Below are positions 47,297 through 60,156 of a stretch of DNA of 64,000 nt, piece by piece. Origin of the DNA: Allantophomopsis cytisporea. Taxonomy: Eukaryota; Ascomycota; Leotiomycetes; Phacidiales; Phacidiaceae. Under the pieces are notes generated by a model. The model ran no database searches and was not told where the DNA came from. It saw only the letters and a list, made by a program, of their open reading frames with translations. A program made the translations under genes and the position numbers. Location of the stretch: positions 1,116,001-1,180,000 of the forward strand of contig CP103032.1 of NCBI GenBank assembly GCA_024752435.1. Reading direction: 5' to 3'. Positions within the stretch are counted from its first letter, which is position 1; each line of letters begins with the position of its first letter.

Positions 47297-47619
47297 TGTA
47301 TTTATAGGATGTACAGTATGTAAATATACATGATACGAAAAAACATGGAGAACAGGTGTGTGGTATGTGAATTACTGCGTTCATGTCCGTCCAATAGAAC
47401 AGCAGCATAGTTGAAAAGTGACCTTCATTGATTCATGGGGGGGGGCCTTGGGGATATAAAAGCTAATAGTGCAGAGCACACACCTAAAGTGTCACAAAAG
47501 CCCTCCATCGCGGCCCAAGATTCCTCAAAACTAACATACAAAACGCCTCCCACTCATGCAAATGTCCAAAGATGCTTGATGCCTCAATAATGAAACAACG
47601 AAATGCTTTTTGAAAATTT
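47297..47619. other. Intergenic between convergent HEM13 and RPC82
   Basis: Short 3' flanks of both genes, with a run of G at about 47438-47446. No gene seen. Confidence 0.65.
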
Positions 47620-49814
47620 TCAGTAATCACGGAAAACACCGATCAAGGTGTCGAGCCTGGCTATCTGCCCCAAAAGCTTCTGCTCCCTCTCTCTGACATT
47701 CTGGAGTCGGTTGAGAAGCTCGGCAGGCAGCATATCCTCCCCCTCCTTCTTGACATCGGACCGTTCAGACAGCGCAATGACATCGGCTTCATTCTTCCGG
47801 TCATCGTCCAGCACTTGGAATGCCCTCGACATGGCCTTGTATATACTGTCCAGGACCAGCTGAGTAACTCTATCGGTATCAAAGAACCACAGGAAGATAG
47901 TACGGCCTGGTGTTCGGCTGGCGTCTCGGGGAACTTCTTGGATATCCGCAAAACCGGCCATATGCATCTCAGTCATCTTTGTGCGAATGTCCTTCTGCTT
48001 GACGAGGCCGAATGTCAGCATTTGCTTTTCATCCAGCTTCCCCTTCTCGCGTAGGATCCGCGCAAGTCGGGACCCAGTGTCTCCGAAGCGCTGAGTGATT
48101 ATAGTGTCAAGTTCTTCTTCTCTGAGTCGATCGATGAGTCCCTCAAATTCCACCATATACTGGCCAAGTCCTTGGGTACCGCAACGTTTGATGAAACCAC
48201 GTTTGTCTTCTGCTAACAACATAAGGTGTTGCTTGATCTGGGTCATTCGATTCTGTCGATCTTCTGCGGTGGCGGGCTTATCCTGGAAAGTGACCTTGGT
48301 GCCGTTCGCTCGTTTCGTTGAATAATCGCCATCGTGCTCCAAATCCAGACCATCCCCGTTCTCTCCGTCCTCGTCTTCGTCGGAACTGGCATCCCCTGCC
48401 ACTTCAGCTTCATCCGCCTTGCGTTTTCTACTTGTCTGATTCTTCTCTATACCGTTTGTGTCAATCTTGTCACTTGAAACCTTTCCGATTCCGGTAGAAA
48501 CGTCGATCGATGGATCCAGAATTGCCGAAAGCTCCATAGTGCTAATAGTTGGCGGATCTTGAACTTCGTCTGTGTCGTCAATATCTGGATTGAGTTGGCA
48601 GCGTGGGATTTTGTCTTCGAGCGCTCGAAGTAATTCGCCGTACACCAAAGACGTGGTTTCCCCCACACGTCTATGCGCAAATTCCACGAGGTCTTGTGTT
48701 CGTAATGATACTGCACATTTGTCGTAGCTGACGCGGACAACTAGCTCGGCCTTCAATTATGTTAGTTTTCGTGACTCCATGACTTTGCCAAAAATACCCA
48801 CATCAATAGTAACAATATCCATTCCATTTGCACCAGCACCATTGTCCAATTTTCGACGTTTATTCATGCCATTTTGCAGTACCCCATTCGCTGCACTTTT
48901 ATACCCCTGGGAATATGGTCTCCAGTCTTTTCCCTCATCGCGTAGGTCACTAAGTCTCGATCTGATGTTGGCCTTCAACTCTTCCTTTTGCTTCACACCT
49001 TTTGTCCCTCCCCCAAATTTTGTCTGAAGAATTTCTTTTTCCACCATATTGTAGGTGTCTGCTGGGCTTCGGAACATGCTCTCCGTGACAGGCTCGAGGA
49101 ATCCTGCTTCGAGTAGTTGACACATCGTGTGGTTCAGTTGGCTCTGCGTAGGCTTTTGAGTCTTGTTGTTGTCGTCATTGACCCCATTGGTACCTTCACT
49201 GCGGGTATGGCCATTGACTTGAGGCTTTGGAGCTTTCGAAGAATATGCGTCCTGCAAGTCACCGACTCTCGTATGACCCAAAAGCAATAAATTTTGCACA
49301 ACATCCTCAGCGAGATTGCCATATCTCGATTTTATAATGCTAAGAATCTTTCCTGATCGAACGAGGGAGTATGCAGCATCTGCGTTGGCTTCGTAGTATG
49401 TCGCTTTCGTATCGGCATCGTAATAATGGTAGACGAGGTTCTGTTGAACTAGGACAGCGAGACCATGGCGAAGATGTTTAGGAGTTATTCGAGTGTGTTG
49501 GATTAGAAGTGGAATTGGTAGTCGACCTCTGCGGAGGAGCACAGCGAATACTCTCTGTTCAGAATTAGAAATATCCTTTCCATATATGTGACCATATGCA
49601 AAGAATTTGCGTAAATTATTGCTGATGCAAGGTTGACGTCAAACTTACGGATGGTAGTTCGCCGTAGACTTCCTCGACAAGTAGGACGCAGAGCTCTGCT
49701 GCGTGTTTGGTCTGTTGAATTTCTGATCAGCACATATGGATTTCAGGTTTAAAAAAAAAAGTGGTCACAGTATGCACGAAATGCGTCACAGAGAATATGA
49801 CTTACACGAGACAT
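47620..49814 (-). CDS. RPC82: RNA polymerase III subunit Rpc82 (C82/RPC3)
   Basis: Predicted 651-residue nuclear subunit of RNA polymerase III, part of the Rpc82-Rpc34-Rpc31 initiation subcomplex. Exons are 49806-49814, 49649-49711, 48802-49554 and 47620-48750. The first exon encodes only Met-Ser-Arg. The N-terminal winged helix follows (AAELCVLLVEEVYGELPS, then RVFAVLLRRGRLPIPLLIQH). The second intron, 47 bp, has a GTGGGT donor and separates TID from AELVVRVSYDKC. A central acidic disordered region around 320-380 with a bipartite-like basic stretch is followed by more winged helices and a C-terminal coiled coil ending GVFRDY. Length is normal for fungi. Confidence 0.94.
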
Positions 49815-50262
49815 CGTTTGCTCCTAGAGAGACTCTCACTTTCTCTAGAGCTGCCACAGATACTACCGCTGCTGCATTTAGAGATATGCAGTTGTGAGGT
49901 TATTCGGAATCGGTGTTGAATAGTTGTGGTAGTGACTGGTGTATGTGGTGATATATGGTGGGCGACAAAATTATTGTTGGACGCGGCTAAATACCTTTGG
50001 CAGACCGAATAATGGTACGTACACACACTGTAGATGTGCTTTTTGGTGGGGGATGAGAGAGATTGACTGCCAGCCGTGTCATCCAGCCTGAGCAGCAAAT
50101 GGCCGTGCTCGCGAAAGCAGCCAATAGCGGCATAGCCAAAAACGACCTGACTTGACCATCCTCAAATCTTCCCCTACGAGTGGTCAATAGCTGCTGTCCT
50201 ACGACTCTCAATTCACTCTTCCCCGTCTCTCCGACTCCAATTCCACCATATCCTTCCACACA
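49815..50262. promoter_or_regulatory. Divergent promoter of RPC82 and QCR2
   Basis: 448 bp between two start codons. It has T- and C-rich runs on the QCR2 side. No other feature seen. Confidence 0.6.
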
Positions 50263-51839
50263 ATGATCTCACGGTCGGCGACTGGAAGAATTGCGCAGCT
50301 TGCCCTTCGCAGGCAATGCTGCGCTCCGGCCAACCGCCGCGGTATGGCTGCTACTGCTTCCGGATCAACAGCCTTCTCATACGAGTCCTCTGATGTTTCC
50401 GGAGTCAAAGTCGCCAGCAGAGATGTCGCTGGACCAACTACCAAGCTCGCTGTTGTCGCCAAGGCCGGTACCCGATACGAATCGCTCCCTGGATTGACTG
50501 TTGGTCTTGAGCGGTTCGCTTTCAAGGTGAGATATGGACGACGACGACAACAATTCGGCAACGCAGAGAGAGATCAACTTTGCTGATATTAGATTGCAAT
50601 CCTAGAACACTGAGAAGCGATCCGCCCTCAGAATTACCAGAGAAGCCGAGCTCCTTGGTGGCCAATTGACCGCATACCACACTCGCGAGTCTTTGGTTGT
50701 CGAGGCCAAGTTCCTCAAGGAGGATCTGCCATACTTCACCGAGCTTCTCGGTGAAGTTATCTCTCAGACAAAGTACACTGGTTGGTAATCCATCTGTTTC
50801 CGGCCCAACTTCTGCTGACATAGATATCCACAGCTCACGAATATCACGAGGAGGTTGAGCACAGCATCAAGCTTTCGCAGCAGAAGCTCTTGGGTGACGT
50901 TGCTGGGATCGCCCTTAACTCTGCCCACGGTCTCGCTTTCCACAGAGGTCTTGGTGCGCCACTTCAGCCAACATCCTCCACACCATTGAACAAGTACTTG
51001 AACGAGGAGTCCATTGCCGAATTCTCTACTTCCGCCTACTCCAAGTCCAACTTCGCTGTTGTCGCCAACGGAGCCACCCAGGCAGAGCTTAGCAAGTGGG
51101 TCGGTGAGTTCTTCACCAATGCCTCAACTGCTGCTTCCAAACTCTCCGAGACTGCTTCTAAGTACTACGGTGGTGAGGAGCGCATTGCCCACGCTTCCGG
51201 TAACGCCATGGTTATCGCTTTCCCAGGATCTAGCTCGTTCACCGCCGGTGGTGCCTACAAGCCAGAGATTTCCGTTCTTGCGGCTCTTCTTGGTGGTAAG
51301 TCTACCATCAAGTGGACCCCAGGTTTCTCTCTCTTAAGCAAGGCTGCTGCATCTACCCCAGGTGCTTCAATTGCTACTACCCACTTTGCATACTCTGATG
51401 CTGGTCTTTTGAGCATTGAGCTCTCTGGATCTGCTAAGGCTGTTCGCTCAGCCAGTGCTGAAGCCGTTAAGGCTCTTAGCAGCATCGCTAGCGGTTCCAT
51501 CAGCCAAGAGGACTTCACCAAGGCTGTTGCTCTTGCTAAGTACAGATCATTGGAGGAGGGTCAGAACATTGATGCTGCTCTCGTTGCAACTGGTGCTGGA
51601 CTTGTCCACGGTGGCAAGTCATTCCAGATTGACGAGGTTGCCAAGGCCGTCGAGTCTGTCAGTATCGAGAAGCTCAAGTCGGTAAGTGACATCATTTATA
51701 CGCTATTACTATCAAAGAACATGTGTACTGATCATGAAAATAGGCTGCTAAGGCTCTTTTGGAGGGCAAGGCCACCGTCTCTACTGTTGGTGATCTTCAT
51801 GTTCTTCCATACGCTGAGGAGATTGGCCTCAAGGTATAA
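50263..51839 (+). CDS. QCR2: Cytochrome bc1 complex subunit 2 (core protein 2)
   Basis: Predicted 460-residue matrix-side core subunit of respiratory complex III. Exons are 50263-50526, 50606-50780, 50834-51681 and 51744-51839; all junctions keep the frame. An Arg/Ala-rich mitochondrial presequence (about residues 1-35) precedes an M16-type peptidase fold. The zinc-binding HxxEH motif of processing peptidases is absent (the region reads NTEKRSALRITREAELLGG), so it is a structural core protein and not MPP-beta. Conserved features include GLTVGLERFAFK, TAYHTRESLVVEAKFL, a two-domain M16 repeat and an Ala/Ser-rich C-terminal half. Retaining the last intron would give an artefactual longer C-terminus. 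Confidence 0.95.
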
Positions 51840-52193
51840 GAACTGTGAACGTGTAGATAGAGCAGATATGGAGAGCGTGTATAACAACTCGTATAGTTAT
51901 TTTAGACATAAAACACCTGCTGTAACTTTTTGACAAATAGTGACAAACCTTACTCTGTGCTACATTTAACAGTAAATCAGTATCAACTTATTATGCTTAT
52001 GAATAGGAGTTAGCCGCTAGGAAAGAGCCGCGAGGGAGCCGGTCTTTTGTCCGATATGAGGCTGAATCACGTGACTGTCGCCAAATTCAAAGTCTTGGCA
52101 CAGCGAACACCTTCCGAGACCGACGCTGCGAATGCATCACTAAAGCTCATCGAATCGTCTTAACTCGTCCTTCACAACCTCAAATCAGCCAAA
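51840..52193. promoter_or_regulatory. QCR2 3' flank and ATP15 promoter
   Basis: Contains the palindrome TCACGTGA (CACGTG at 52068-52073) about 120 bp upstream of ATP15. No gene seen. Confidence 0.6.
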
Positions 52194-52583
52194 ATGACTT
52201 TCGCGTGGAAAGCCTCCGGTCTCACGTAAGCTTCCGTCAATATCTGGACAATTGCGCGCATGCAATGGCTCGAGAATCGCGGAGGGGTCCTCCGGGTAGC
52301 AAGATGGAGAGTTCTGACTGACGAGGAAACAGCTACAACCGCTACTTGTCCGTCGCCGCTCGCGTCGTTCGCAGAAGCCTTAAGGATGACAAGAGAATCG
52401 CTGCCGAGCGCAGAGGAGAGATGGACTTGAAGTTCGCCAAGTGGAACGTATGTGTTCGAGCTCGCTGGACGTTGAATTAGGGGATATACTAACTGACGAT
52501 GATTATAGAACGGAAAGCAGGGTGAGGTCAAGTCTCTTGGCGAAGCCAACGCTGCTGCCGCTGTTGAGGCTGCTTCCTCTTAA
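52194..52583 (+). CDS. ATP15: ATP synthase subunit epsilon, mitochondrial
   Basis: Predicted 73-residue small subunit of the central stalk of F1F0 ATP synthase. Exons are 52194-52225, 52333-52447 and 52509-52583, so it is invisible in plain ORF scans. The N-terminus has the family pattern (TFAWKASGLTYNRYLSVAAR), followed by VVRRSLKDDKR and MDLKFAKWNNGKQG. The C-terminal AEAAASS-type tail is variable. Like other fungal epsilon subunits it has no cleavable long presequence. Both introns join in frame (phases 2 and 0) and have good donors. Confidence 0.95.
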
Positions 52584-54180
52584 ATTCGATTCGATTGATG
52601 GATACCTTGGGTGGTCGATTGATGAATGATGAGGATCAAGGATCAAATATGTACATTTGTATCGATGACCTAAGGGTTTAGAATCAAACATTTGGAACAT
52701 ACATTCAGTCTACTTGGTTATTTGACCATGCCTTTAAGCAAGTTCAGTGACTGAGATCAAGTGAAGTCCAATGCAACTACGACTTCGGTGGATGAACATC
52801 GACATCAACTCCCAGTCCTAAATTAAGCGCGGGCGACGCTATAGAACGATGCCTTCTTTGGATGTTCATTTAAGAGATTCAGAACAACGCTTAGCAAGGC
52901 GCATTACTTTTTAGTTAAAACATTAAGCAATCTGGTAAGCACAAATATTTGCACTTGCTAGGATCGTGATCATTACTCTAAATACATGTACTTTTCAAGA
53001 TAGCCTTTCAACAGCTTCGTTATCTGGAGGCATTGAACTTTGACAGCTATTATTAAAAACAAATGGAGAACAGTAAAGAAATTGCCATTCCAGATTCAAT
53101 TTCTTTGTGGTAGAGCGTTCACTTCCAATCTTTTGACCGCAACTTCAAGACACTAGTAAGGAAAAAATTGGCATCTCTCCATTCCTTAAGTCTTCTATAC
53201 ATGTCATTTTCGCTCAAGAAACTCTTGGCAAGTTTTGTTATTCGTTGTAAACATAGGTAAATTATACGCAATATGAAAGCTCGAATGACGAGATACATGG
53301 ACAGGTGCATTTCAAACCGAGCCAGATTAACTACTTTGTGTATCGCGCATCCTGATAGCACACGATTTTACTAACCTTTCCACATATTACTGAAGCCATC
53401 ATTCGAACGTTCCAAACGATAGCTCTCAAGTCATCTTGGTCTATCTGTTATCCGTATTCAATCTCTTGGTCATGCGGTAACTCCACCATGTAAAGTTGAG
53501 AACGGTAGGAGCCTATGACTTGAATACAACAGCTTTATACAATCCTAGTTTCGAATGTCTGATTTATCTGATAGAAAGAAAGTGGATGACATATACATCT
53601 TAAGGGTCGTTTCTTCAAGAATGATATTGTTAGTTTATTGACAGAAAAATTGCTCTTGCAGTTATTTTCCTATAATATGCTTCTATAAGGCCCCTTGACG
53701 ACTCTGTCGCCATATACAATGTAGAGCAGATAGTCTTGAACGTAATAAATACGCTTATGACGTAATTTCTCTAGGTCAAGTGTTTCCTATTGTAAAACTC
53801 TTCAAAATGATTCCGAGTACCTTTTTACTTGATCGGCAATGTCGCCAAGCTTAGATAGAACGAGTTTGCTTTCATCATCATATCAACTATGTACGATTTT
53901 TCAAGGACCATTAACTGGTTAATTGTCATGTTGAAAATCCCCAGTTTCATTATTGTAAATTAAATTGAGAGTAATGGTCAGTAATAGAGGAAGGGAATGC
54001 GTGAAGTCGGCTGATTTGATAGTCGCAACACCGTAACTTGTAAGCGAGATATTTGTTGTGAGAGCGCAAGCTGGTAGCGCTTCTAGAGGAGTACTACTCA
54101 TTCGTGAGCCGTTCGGAAAGTGAGCAAGGTACCGTGACTGATATTATAAGATCCTGGGACAAGACCATTCAAGTGGTAAC
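52584..54180. other. Intergenic, AT-rich
   Basis: 1.6 kb with no supported gene. The longest ORFs (80 codons at 53119-53361 and 60 codons at 53919-54101, both minus) have no domain. The segment holds the ATP15 3' flank and the promoter of MAK10. Confidence 0.6.
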
Positions 54181-56765
54181 ATGGCAGCGATCGGTATTCA
54201 TGATATAGCTAAAGGTAACATTCTTCCCTCGACCGTCAAGAAGTATAACTAACTTCATAACAACTTAGCGACCCAGGATCTCGGAATCGATGATGACTCT
54301 ATAGAACATAGATTTATGGGCTTCGGTGAACCACCTCCTCCTGCACCTCGGATTCATAGTCAAGGGCTCGTCGAGATGGATATCACCGCCAAATTCTCAG
54401 ATGCTTCATCTGGTCAGTGTTTGCCTCAGGCGTTCGACACTCATACTAATGATATGCTTAGATTTACGAGTTGCTGAACTGATCAAAGATGACTATTTTA
54501 CTTTGTTTGAGTCTATTGCGGCTCTTGAGGTGAGTCACTTGGATTTCCATGGTTCGTTAACGTTAGTTCTAATTGTCACAGATCATGGATCCAAAGATGG
54601 ATTCTGGATTTCTCGTTGAAGGAGACACATTGTATGACACATATGATGTTGCTAAGCCTCTGCTTCCTGAAGAGGTTATTAGTATTATGGATCAGCTATT
54701 GTGTCATGAGGTTTGTGATCCTGATTTTCTGCTCTGCCTCTTTACGGTCGCTTGCGTTCTGATATTGTCTACAGATGGCCTGGCAAAAGGGACACCCATT
54801 GTGTCAGACTGTGTTTACAAGTCACTATGTTGAATACCTCCTCTCCATGAAGCCTTTGTCTATTTCAATCACTAGATTTGATCAGGAGGTTGGTGATGAG
54901 CCTTTCTCGCTGCGAGTCTTGCGCGCCTATCTCCTTGGACTTGTCAAGACATGCGGCTTCGTCAATCATCGAGTAAAGGCAGAGCACTTTTATGAGGTAT
55001 GTACTTCTCTTGCTATTTGGGACTTTATTAATATAATATAGGAGGAAGATTTCATTACCCATACGTTTCATAGAAGTTTGCTAGATGAGATTCCTTTGAA
55101 CCCCATTATTACGTTCTTAAACCAGACGGCAAACATTGTTCGAGCCAACCATGATCTGGATAATTCCCTCAAAGAAGCATTACTCACTAGACTAAGATTT
55201 AGATCAGAGTTTCTCAAAGCCATTGCCTTGGCGGACGACAGAAATAGCGCAGTTATCACGTCCTTGTGGCAAAATATCCCGACTCATGTTGCATCAATTA
55301 AAGATTCACAGAAGCTAGGCAAGCCTGTTCCAACTGCTTTCAGTATCAAGTTACAGCGTAAACTTGCAAGCACTGCCCCTCCAAGACCAATGGTCAATGT
55401 CGAGTTTGAGACTGCATGCGAGCATCTCAAGCGAATGTGTCAGGACATGAAGGAGATGATCAAAGTCTTGCAATATCACGATCCTCAAAGCTTGATGGTA
55501 TGTAACCCGACTAAACAAATAAATTCTTCATATCACTAGAGTCCATTGAGGCTAACGATGAGCTGCAGACCGCTGTATCGGTTTTTCAGGCAAGAAAGCC
55601 GCAGCCATCTGTCTATGTCCGTACTCTACTTCAATACAACCTGTTTGGAGATAACATAGTTCTTGGCTCTATGTCGTTCCGTCAACTTATTGATGATGAT
55701 ATGGCCAGTCTTGTTTTACCTGCCGATCAGCTCCTTGACCGACTCAATGATGAGTGCGAACATCCTCAAAAGATGCCCTATATTATCGCAAATAAAATGG
55801 AAGTCTTCCGTGAGCGAGCAATTCCAGTTTATTTGGACGCATACCGCACTATGGCGCAAAACAGATGCCGTATTCGCCGTACACTTTGTCATCTTGTCGT
55901 AGACTTTGACATTCTTCAATTGGATGCTGAGGAACTTGATGTCGAGCTTCGAGAATATACAGACGAGACTCCATTACTTATAGCCTCTTTCAGCAGTCAA
56001 CCAATGTACTCTTTTCCTCTCTCCTCGTGGGCCTACTTCCACAAAGCCAAGTACATGGAACTGATTGTTCAGATGGGCTTTGAGTTGGAGATTTACCAGC
56101 CAGACGAGATTTGCGGCATGTATTATTACTTGCAGCACCTTTGTCAACGTCGGGCTAGGCACATTGAGAGAATGCGCTGCTTCATCATTCACCCGCGCAG
56201 AGCCATTGAAGATCCGGTGGGTCAGAAGGCTCATGCTTTAGAAATTCTTCAAAGTTCTACCATGGAGGCCGAGGCATATTCTATGTTTGCTGATGGATTA
56301 AGTTGCTTGTACGCAGTCGTCACGAGACTTGGTCTATTGAAAGTACCATCCAGACCTTACAGTGATGACAAGAAGCGATACGAACTGAGAATGAAACCTT
56401 TCATCCGCCTAAGTCTCCCTGAACCAATTCCTTACGACGCATTTAAGAGAGAAGTTGAACAACTGGACACTTCTACCGCAGATATTCTGAAGTATGCAGA
56501 TGAGGCAATCAAGAACGCTCGCAAAATCTTTGAGAAATTGAGCAAGAGAGATGCAAAGAATGCTGGTTGTATTGGCGTTGAAGATGAGTGGAGAAAGAAC
56601 GTCAAAGATACTATGAAAGCATGCATCTTTGCTTCTGTTGCAACTTCTGCAGTCAATAAAGCCTTGGGTGCAGATGATGGCTCTGTGAATAATTTAAAGC
56701 TGGAAATCCCTGAGACAGGGAAAGGATACCACGATTGGTGGGTTGTTCCAAAGATCACTACATGA
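54181..56765 (+). CDS. MAK10: NatC N-terminal acetyltransferase auxiliary subunit Mak10/Naa35
   Basis: Predicted 749-residue auxiliary subunit of NatC, which acetylates proteins starting Met-Leu, Met-Ile, Met-Phe or Met-Trp; it holds Naa30 and Naa38 at the ribosome. Seven exons: 54181-54214, 54269-54412, 54462-54529, 54582-54710, 54775-54996, 55042-55497 and 55569-56765. The hallmark IMDPKMDSG motif starts exon 4 (residues 83-91), which anchors the frame. WQKGHPLCQTVFT, LRAYLLGLVKTCGFVNHRV and the long C-terminal helical region follow. Length is close to yeast Mak10 (733). The exons before the motif are short, as is usual at the 5' end of fungal genes. Confidence 0.95.
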
Positions 56766-57903
56766 ATAACGTCGATCACTTGAACATTGGTAATCATGCA
56801 ACAGGAAAGATGAAGTCCTAGATCGGAGGAGTACGTATGGGAATTATGCTTTGCAAGACAGATTCTCAGGCAACGAAATGCGCCTTCAATCTAAAAGATA
56901 GGCTATCTCAAGCTTGATATCAATTCGAGAGATGTTGCTTACTGAAATTGGCTTCTTGATTACACGGTTATGATGACGCTGCCACAAGGATCAATCTATA
57001 CGATAATTAAAAAGTAGTTGATGTATTCGACGCATCGTACATATCCAGCTTTTTGAAGATACTATAGGTAATGTAAAACGATATCCGAGATAACGAATCT
57101 ACACAGTATCACTCCCCCATTCTCGATATACTGCATAGACCTACCCCTGCTTTTGCTTAACAATACTCTCGTGGCGTCGAAGGAGGTGCGATGGCGATTG
57201 GGCGGAATAACGTTACTCCTAGAATGCCCAACTCAGGCCGTGTCCCTGCTGCTAAATTATGATATCTCCAAAATTCTTGACTTGATGCATTGGCCGTGCT
57301 GTCCAATCATCATCAATGTAAGCAGCTACTGGGTGTGTATTTTTTGTCACTGGCCTTTCTGCCATGACATATGTGGAAGCCCGAAGATCTGCGATTCTTA
57401 TTGTCAAGGACTTCTGATAATGTTCATACTGTACTCATACTGTACTCCAAGATAGTAGCATAGTAATGCGCTGGTAAGCGGCAGAGCTGCTAAATCCATT
57501 CATTGAGAATAATAATGGAGCTTGGCTTGGAATCAATGAGAGTATACAAGACAAATCTGATTTCAAGCCTAACATACATATTAAACCGTAATTTAGCATC
57601 CTTGTCTAATTTGTTGAGCTTATGGTGGGGTGTGTGACTTCATGTGGGGAAATGGAGAATATGGTAAGGATATCTGGGTTAGACGTCATGGATTAGAAGG
57701 GCTTGTGAAATGCCGCTGTGATTATCCGCCTAGAAGATAACCCGGCTTTTGTCTCTGACTCGTATCAAACTCTATGTCTAATATGTACATATATATGCAT
57801 ATATATCGACTGCTTCTCTCTCTCTAGTTCATACTGGATTCCAAACTCTTTGTTATAGATATTTTGTATTTGAAAGAACAAGATACGATTATAACTGAAA
57901 GCA
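56766..57903. other. Intergenic
   Basis: 3' flank of MAK10 and promoter of the oxidoreductase gene. TATA-like ATATATATGC sequences occur at 57786-57806, about 100 bp upstream of the ATG. No supported gene. Confidence 0.6.
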
Positions 57904-59132
57904 ATGGCGAAAACAACACACACCATCAAGTGGGGTATTTTGGCCACAGGTGGAATTGCTGAGAGTATGTATATTTCTTCTATTCTCGTCAAGTAGACCA
58001 GCATTGACATGTGGTAGCATTTAGCAAGGACCTTCTCACGAACCCAGCAACCAGACAGGTTTACGATATCGCCCACACTATCACTGCTGTTGCTTCTTCC
58101 TCTTCCGCATCACGCGCCCAAGAATTCATCAAGAAGATTAAGGGCCCTTCGTCGGCAAAGTGCTATGGATCCTATGCCGAACTTGTCAAAGACCCAAATG
58201 TCGATGTTATCTACGTAGCTACCCCACATTCTCACCACTTCCAGAACACGATGTTGGCCTTGGAAGCTGGCAAGAACGTGCTTTGTGAAAAGGCATTCAC
58301 GGTCAATGCAGCACAAGCCAAGAAGCTTATTGATACAGCTAAGGCTAAGAACCTGTTCTTGATGGAAGCCGTATGGACACGATATTTCCCTCTCTCCATA
58401 AAGATACGCGAACTGGTCACCGACGGTGCGATTGGCAAGGTCCATCGTGTCATATCTGATTTGAGTTTGGGAGAGGCCAAGGATGATGGGACCATCAGTT
58501 TTGAAGACTCTCATCGTATGGTCAACATGGATCTTGCGGGTGGTGCTCTTCTTGACCTCGGTATCTACGCCTTGACATGGAATTTCCAGATTCTCTACCA
58601 TTGCCAGCCAAAGCCACGTACTGCGCCACTCGTTGTTGCAAGCGTTAACAAATATGACAGGACTGGTGCAGACGATACGACCAGTATCATCTTGCAGTTT
58701 CCTAAGCAGGAAAGTATGGGCATTGCTTTGACAAGCATGAGGGTTGCAACCGATCCAGATGGAAAGAACACCGCCGGTGCGGCGATTCGCATTCAAGGAG
58801 CAAAAGGCGAAATCCAGATCATGGGACCAGCATACAGACCTCTCCATTACCGTATCATCATGAAGGATGGTAAGGTTGAGGAGTTTGATTATCCTATACC
58901 TACTGATCCAGAGAGGGATGGCTGGGGACACGGCATGTACTGGGAGGCCGATGAGGTCGCTAGATGCTTGAGAGATGGCAAGAAGGAAAGTGAGACTCTA
59001 AGCTGGGAGGAGAGTTACATTATCATGGATACTATGGATCAGGTAAGAAAGCAGGGTGACTTGAAGTATCCAGAGCTCATCGAGACGGACGTTTTCGATC
59101 CAGCAAGTCCTTTGAACGGCACTAGATCTTAA
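57904..59132 (+). CDS. Gfo/Idh/MocA-family NAD(P)-dependent oxidoreductase
   Basis: Predicted 391-residue oxidoreductase. Exons are 57904-57964 and 58018-59132 (53-bp intron, phase 1). The N-terminal Rossmann fold begins IKWGILATGGIAE, the conserved glycine-rich nucleotide loop split from the rest by the intron. VIYVATPHSHHF and the catalytic lysine in the family signature EKAFTVNAAQAKKL (consensus EKP) follow. The C-terminal domain carries the LDLGIYALTW motif with the conserved Asp-x-Gly-x-Tyr arrangement. This subgroup includes D-xylose 1-dehydrogenase (NADP+) and mammalian dimeric dihydrodiol dehydrogenase, so a sugar dehydrogenase role is likely but not proven. There is no signal peptide; it is probably cytosolic. 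Confidence 0.92.
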
Positions 59133-60156
59133 GAGGGCCGAAACAAAACTTATCATAGTATTTCGTGGAAAAAGTACATGAATACAACTTGTTCACTCTA
59201 GAATAAGTACTCCGACTGATGACATTAACGTGGCGTAGATAAGGTCCCGAGATCAATACTTGTTGATAATATAGCAGTGACTATATGTTTGATCTGCCTT
59301 GAAATTCCTGATTACTGTCTTGAACAAACCCTCTAAAGAAATTAATATCCCGCTTTTTCTGAGGTTGGGATGTGTGTCCGAATAACTCGCATAATGAGTT
59401 TGTGGGCATTCTGATGAAGATTAAAAATGAGTAGATCTGATGGACGGTAACCAGGCGATTTCTCCTTAATTAGACGCCAGGCTTGGTCAGATCAGTCTAA
59501 ATAGCTCCAAGAATGACAACCCGCTCGGATTTAAAGTCTCAAAGAGCGACAGGCTGTAGATCGAAGTCAAAAATGATATCGTCACTGAAGAAATCGAAGA
59601 AAGTAAAACTTATAAGATATCGGTTTCTCTGCACACTACAACTTCAATCAAACGAAAGGTCTCCCTTGACTTCCCTAGTCAATCTATAGAACCTAGCAAT
59701 CTTGACAAACTACGCGTTTCTGTTATACAAGTTCTGTACATCATCAATCTCGAATCTAAACTCAAATGTCATGATTAACCCCGTAATCAACTTCCCCATC
59801 TCCAACAGCCCGACATATCTTTCAGTGCAAGTCACACTACCTATTCCAAATGTTAAAGAGTACGTTGCTTGGTTCCTCACTTCTTATATTGCCCTGGTTT
59901 AAAGCCATTTATGTGAAATGCGTACTTCTTATGAAAAAGGATATATGATGATGATGGCACAATCACAAGAATGCTAAAACGTCTTATAGCTGCTGTCAGA
60001 AGAAGGTTTTATGTCAATTTACAGAAGGTACGCTTAAGTCTATCTGTCCAATCAATATCACAACACACATAAATATTATTAACACTACACCGACAAGAAT
60101 ATAAACAAGAACCGGTATGTTCATTCGCTCCTAATGCTCCAAGCTCAACTCTTTGC
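59133..60156. other. Intergenic between convergent genes
   Basis: About 1 kb of 3' flanking sequence of the oxidoreductase and EDE1 genes. The short ORF at 59702-59902 starts with a non-ATG codon and is not supported. Confidence 0.6.

Noticed and set aside
51682..51933. Extended C-terminus of QCR2 reading through the last intron
   Set aside because: GTAAGT donor and TAG acceptor give a normal family C-terminus when spliced; the read-through tail is artefactual.
5678..52073. CACGTG hexamers upstream of several genes (5678, 37245, 45458, 45563, 52068) and elsewhere (23161, 24182)
   Set aside because: The count I noticed in 64 kb is not above chance expectation for a hexamer, so I do not claim a shared regulator.
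53107..53160. Sequence resembling a tRNA D-arm (GTGGTAGAGCG)
   Set aside because: No matching acceptor stem, anticodon arm or T-arm (GTTCRA) could be found around it.
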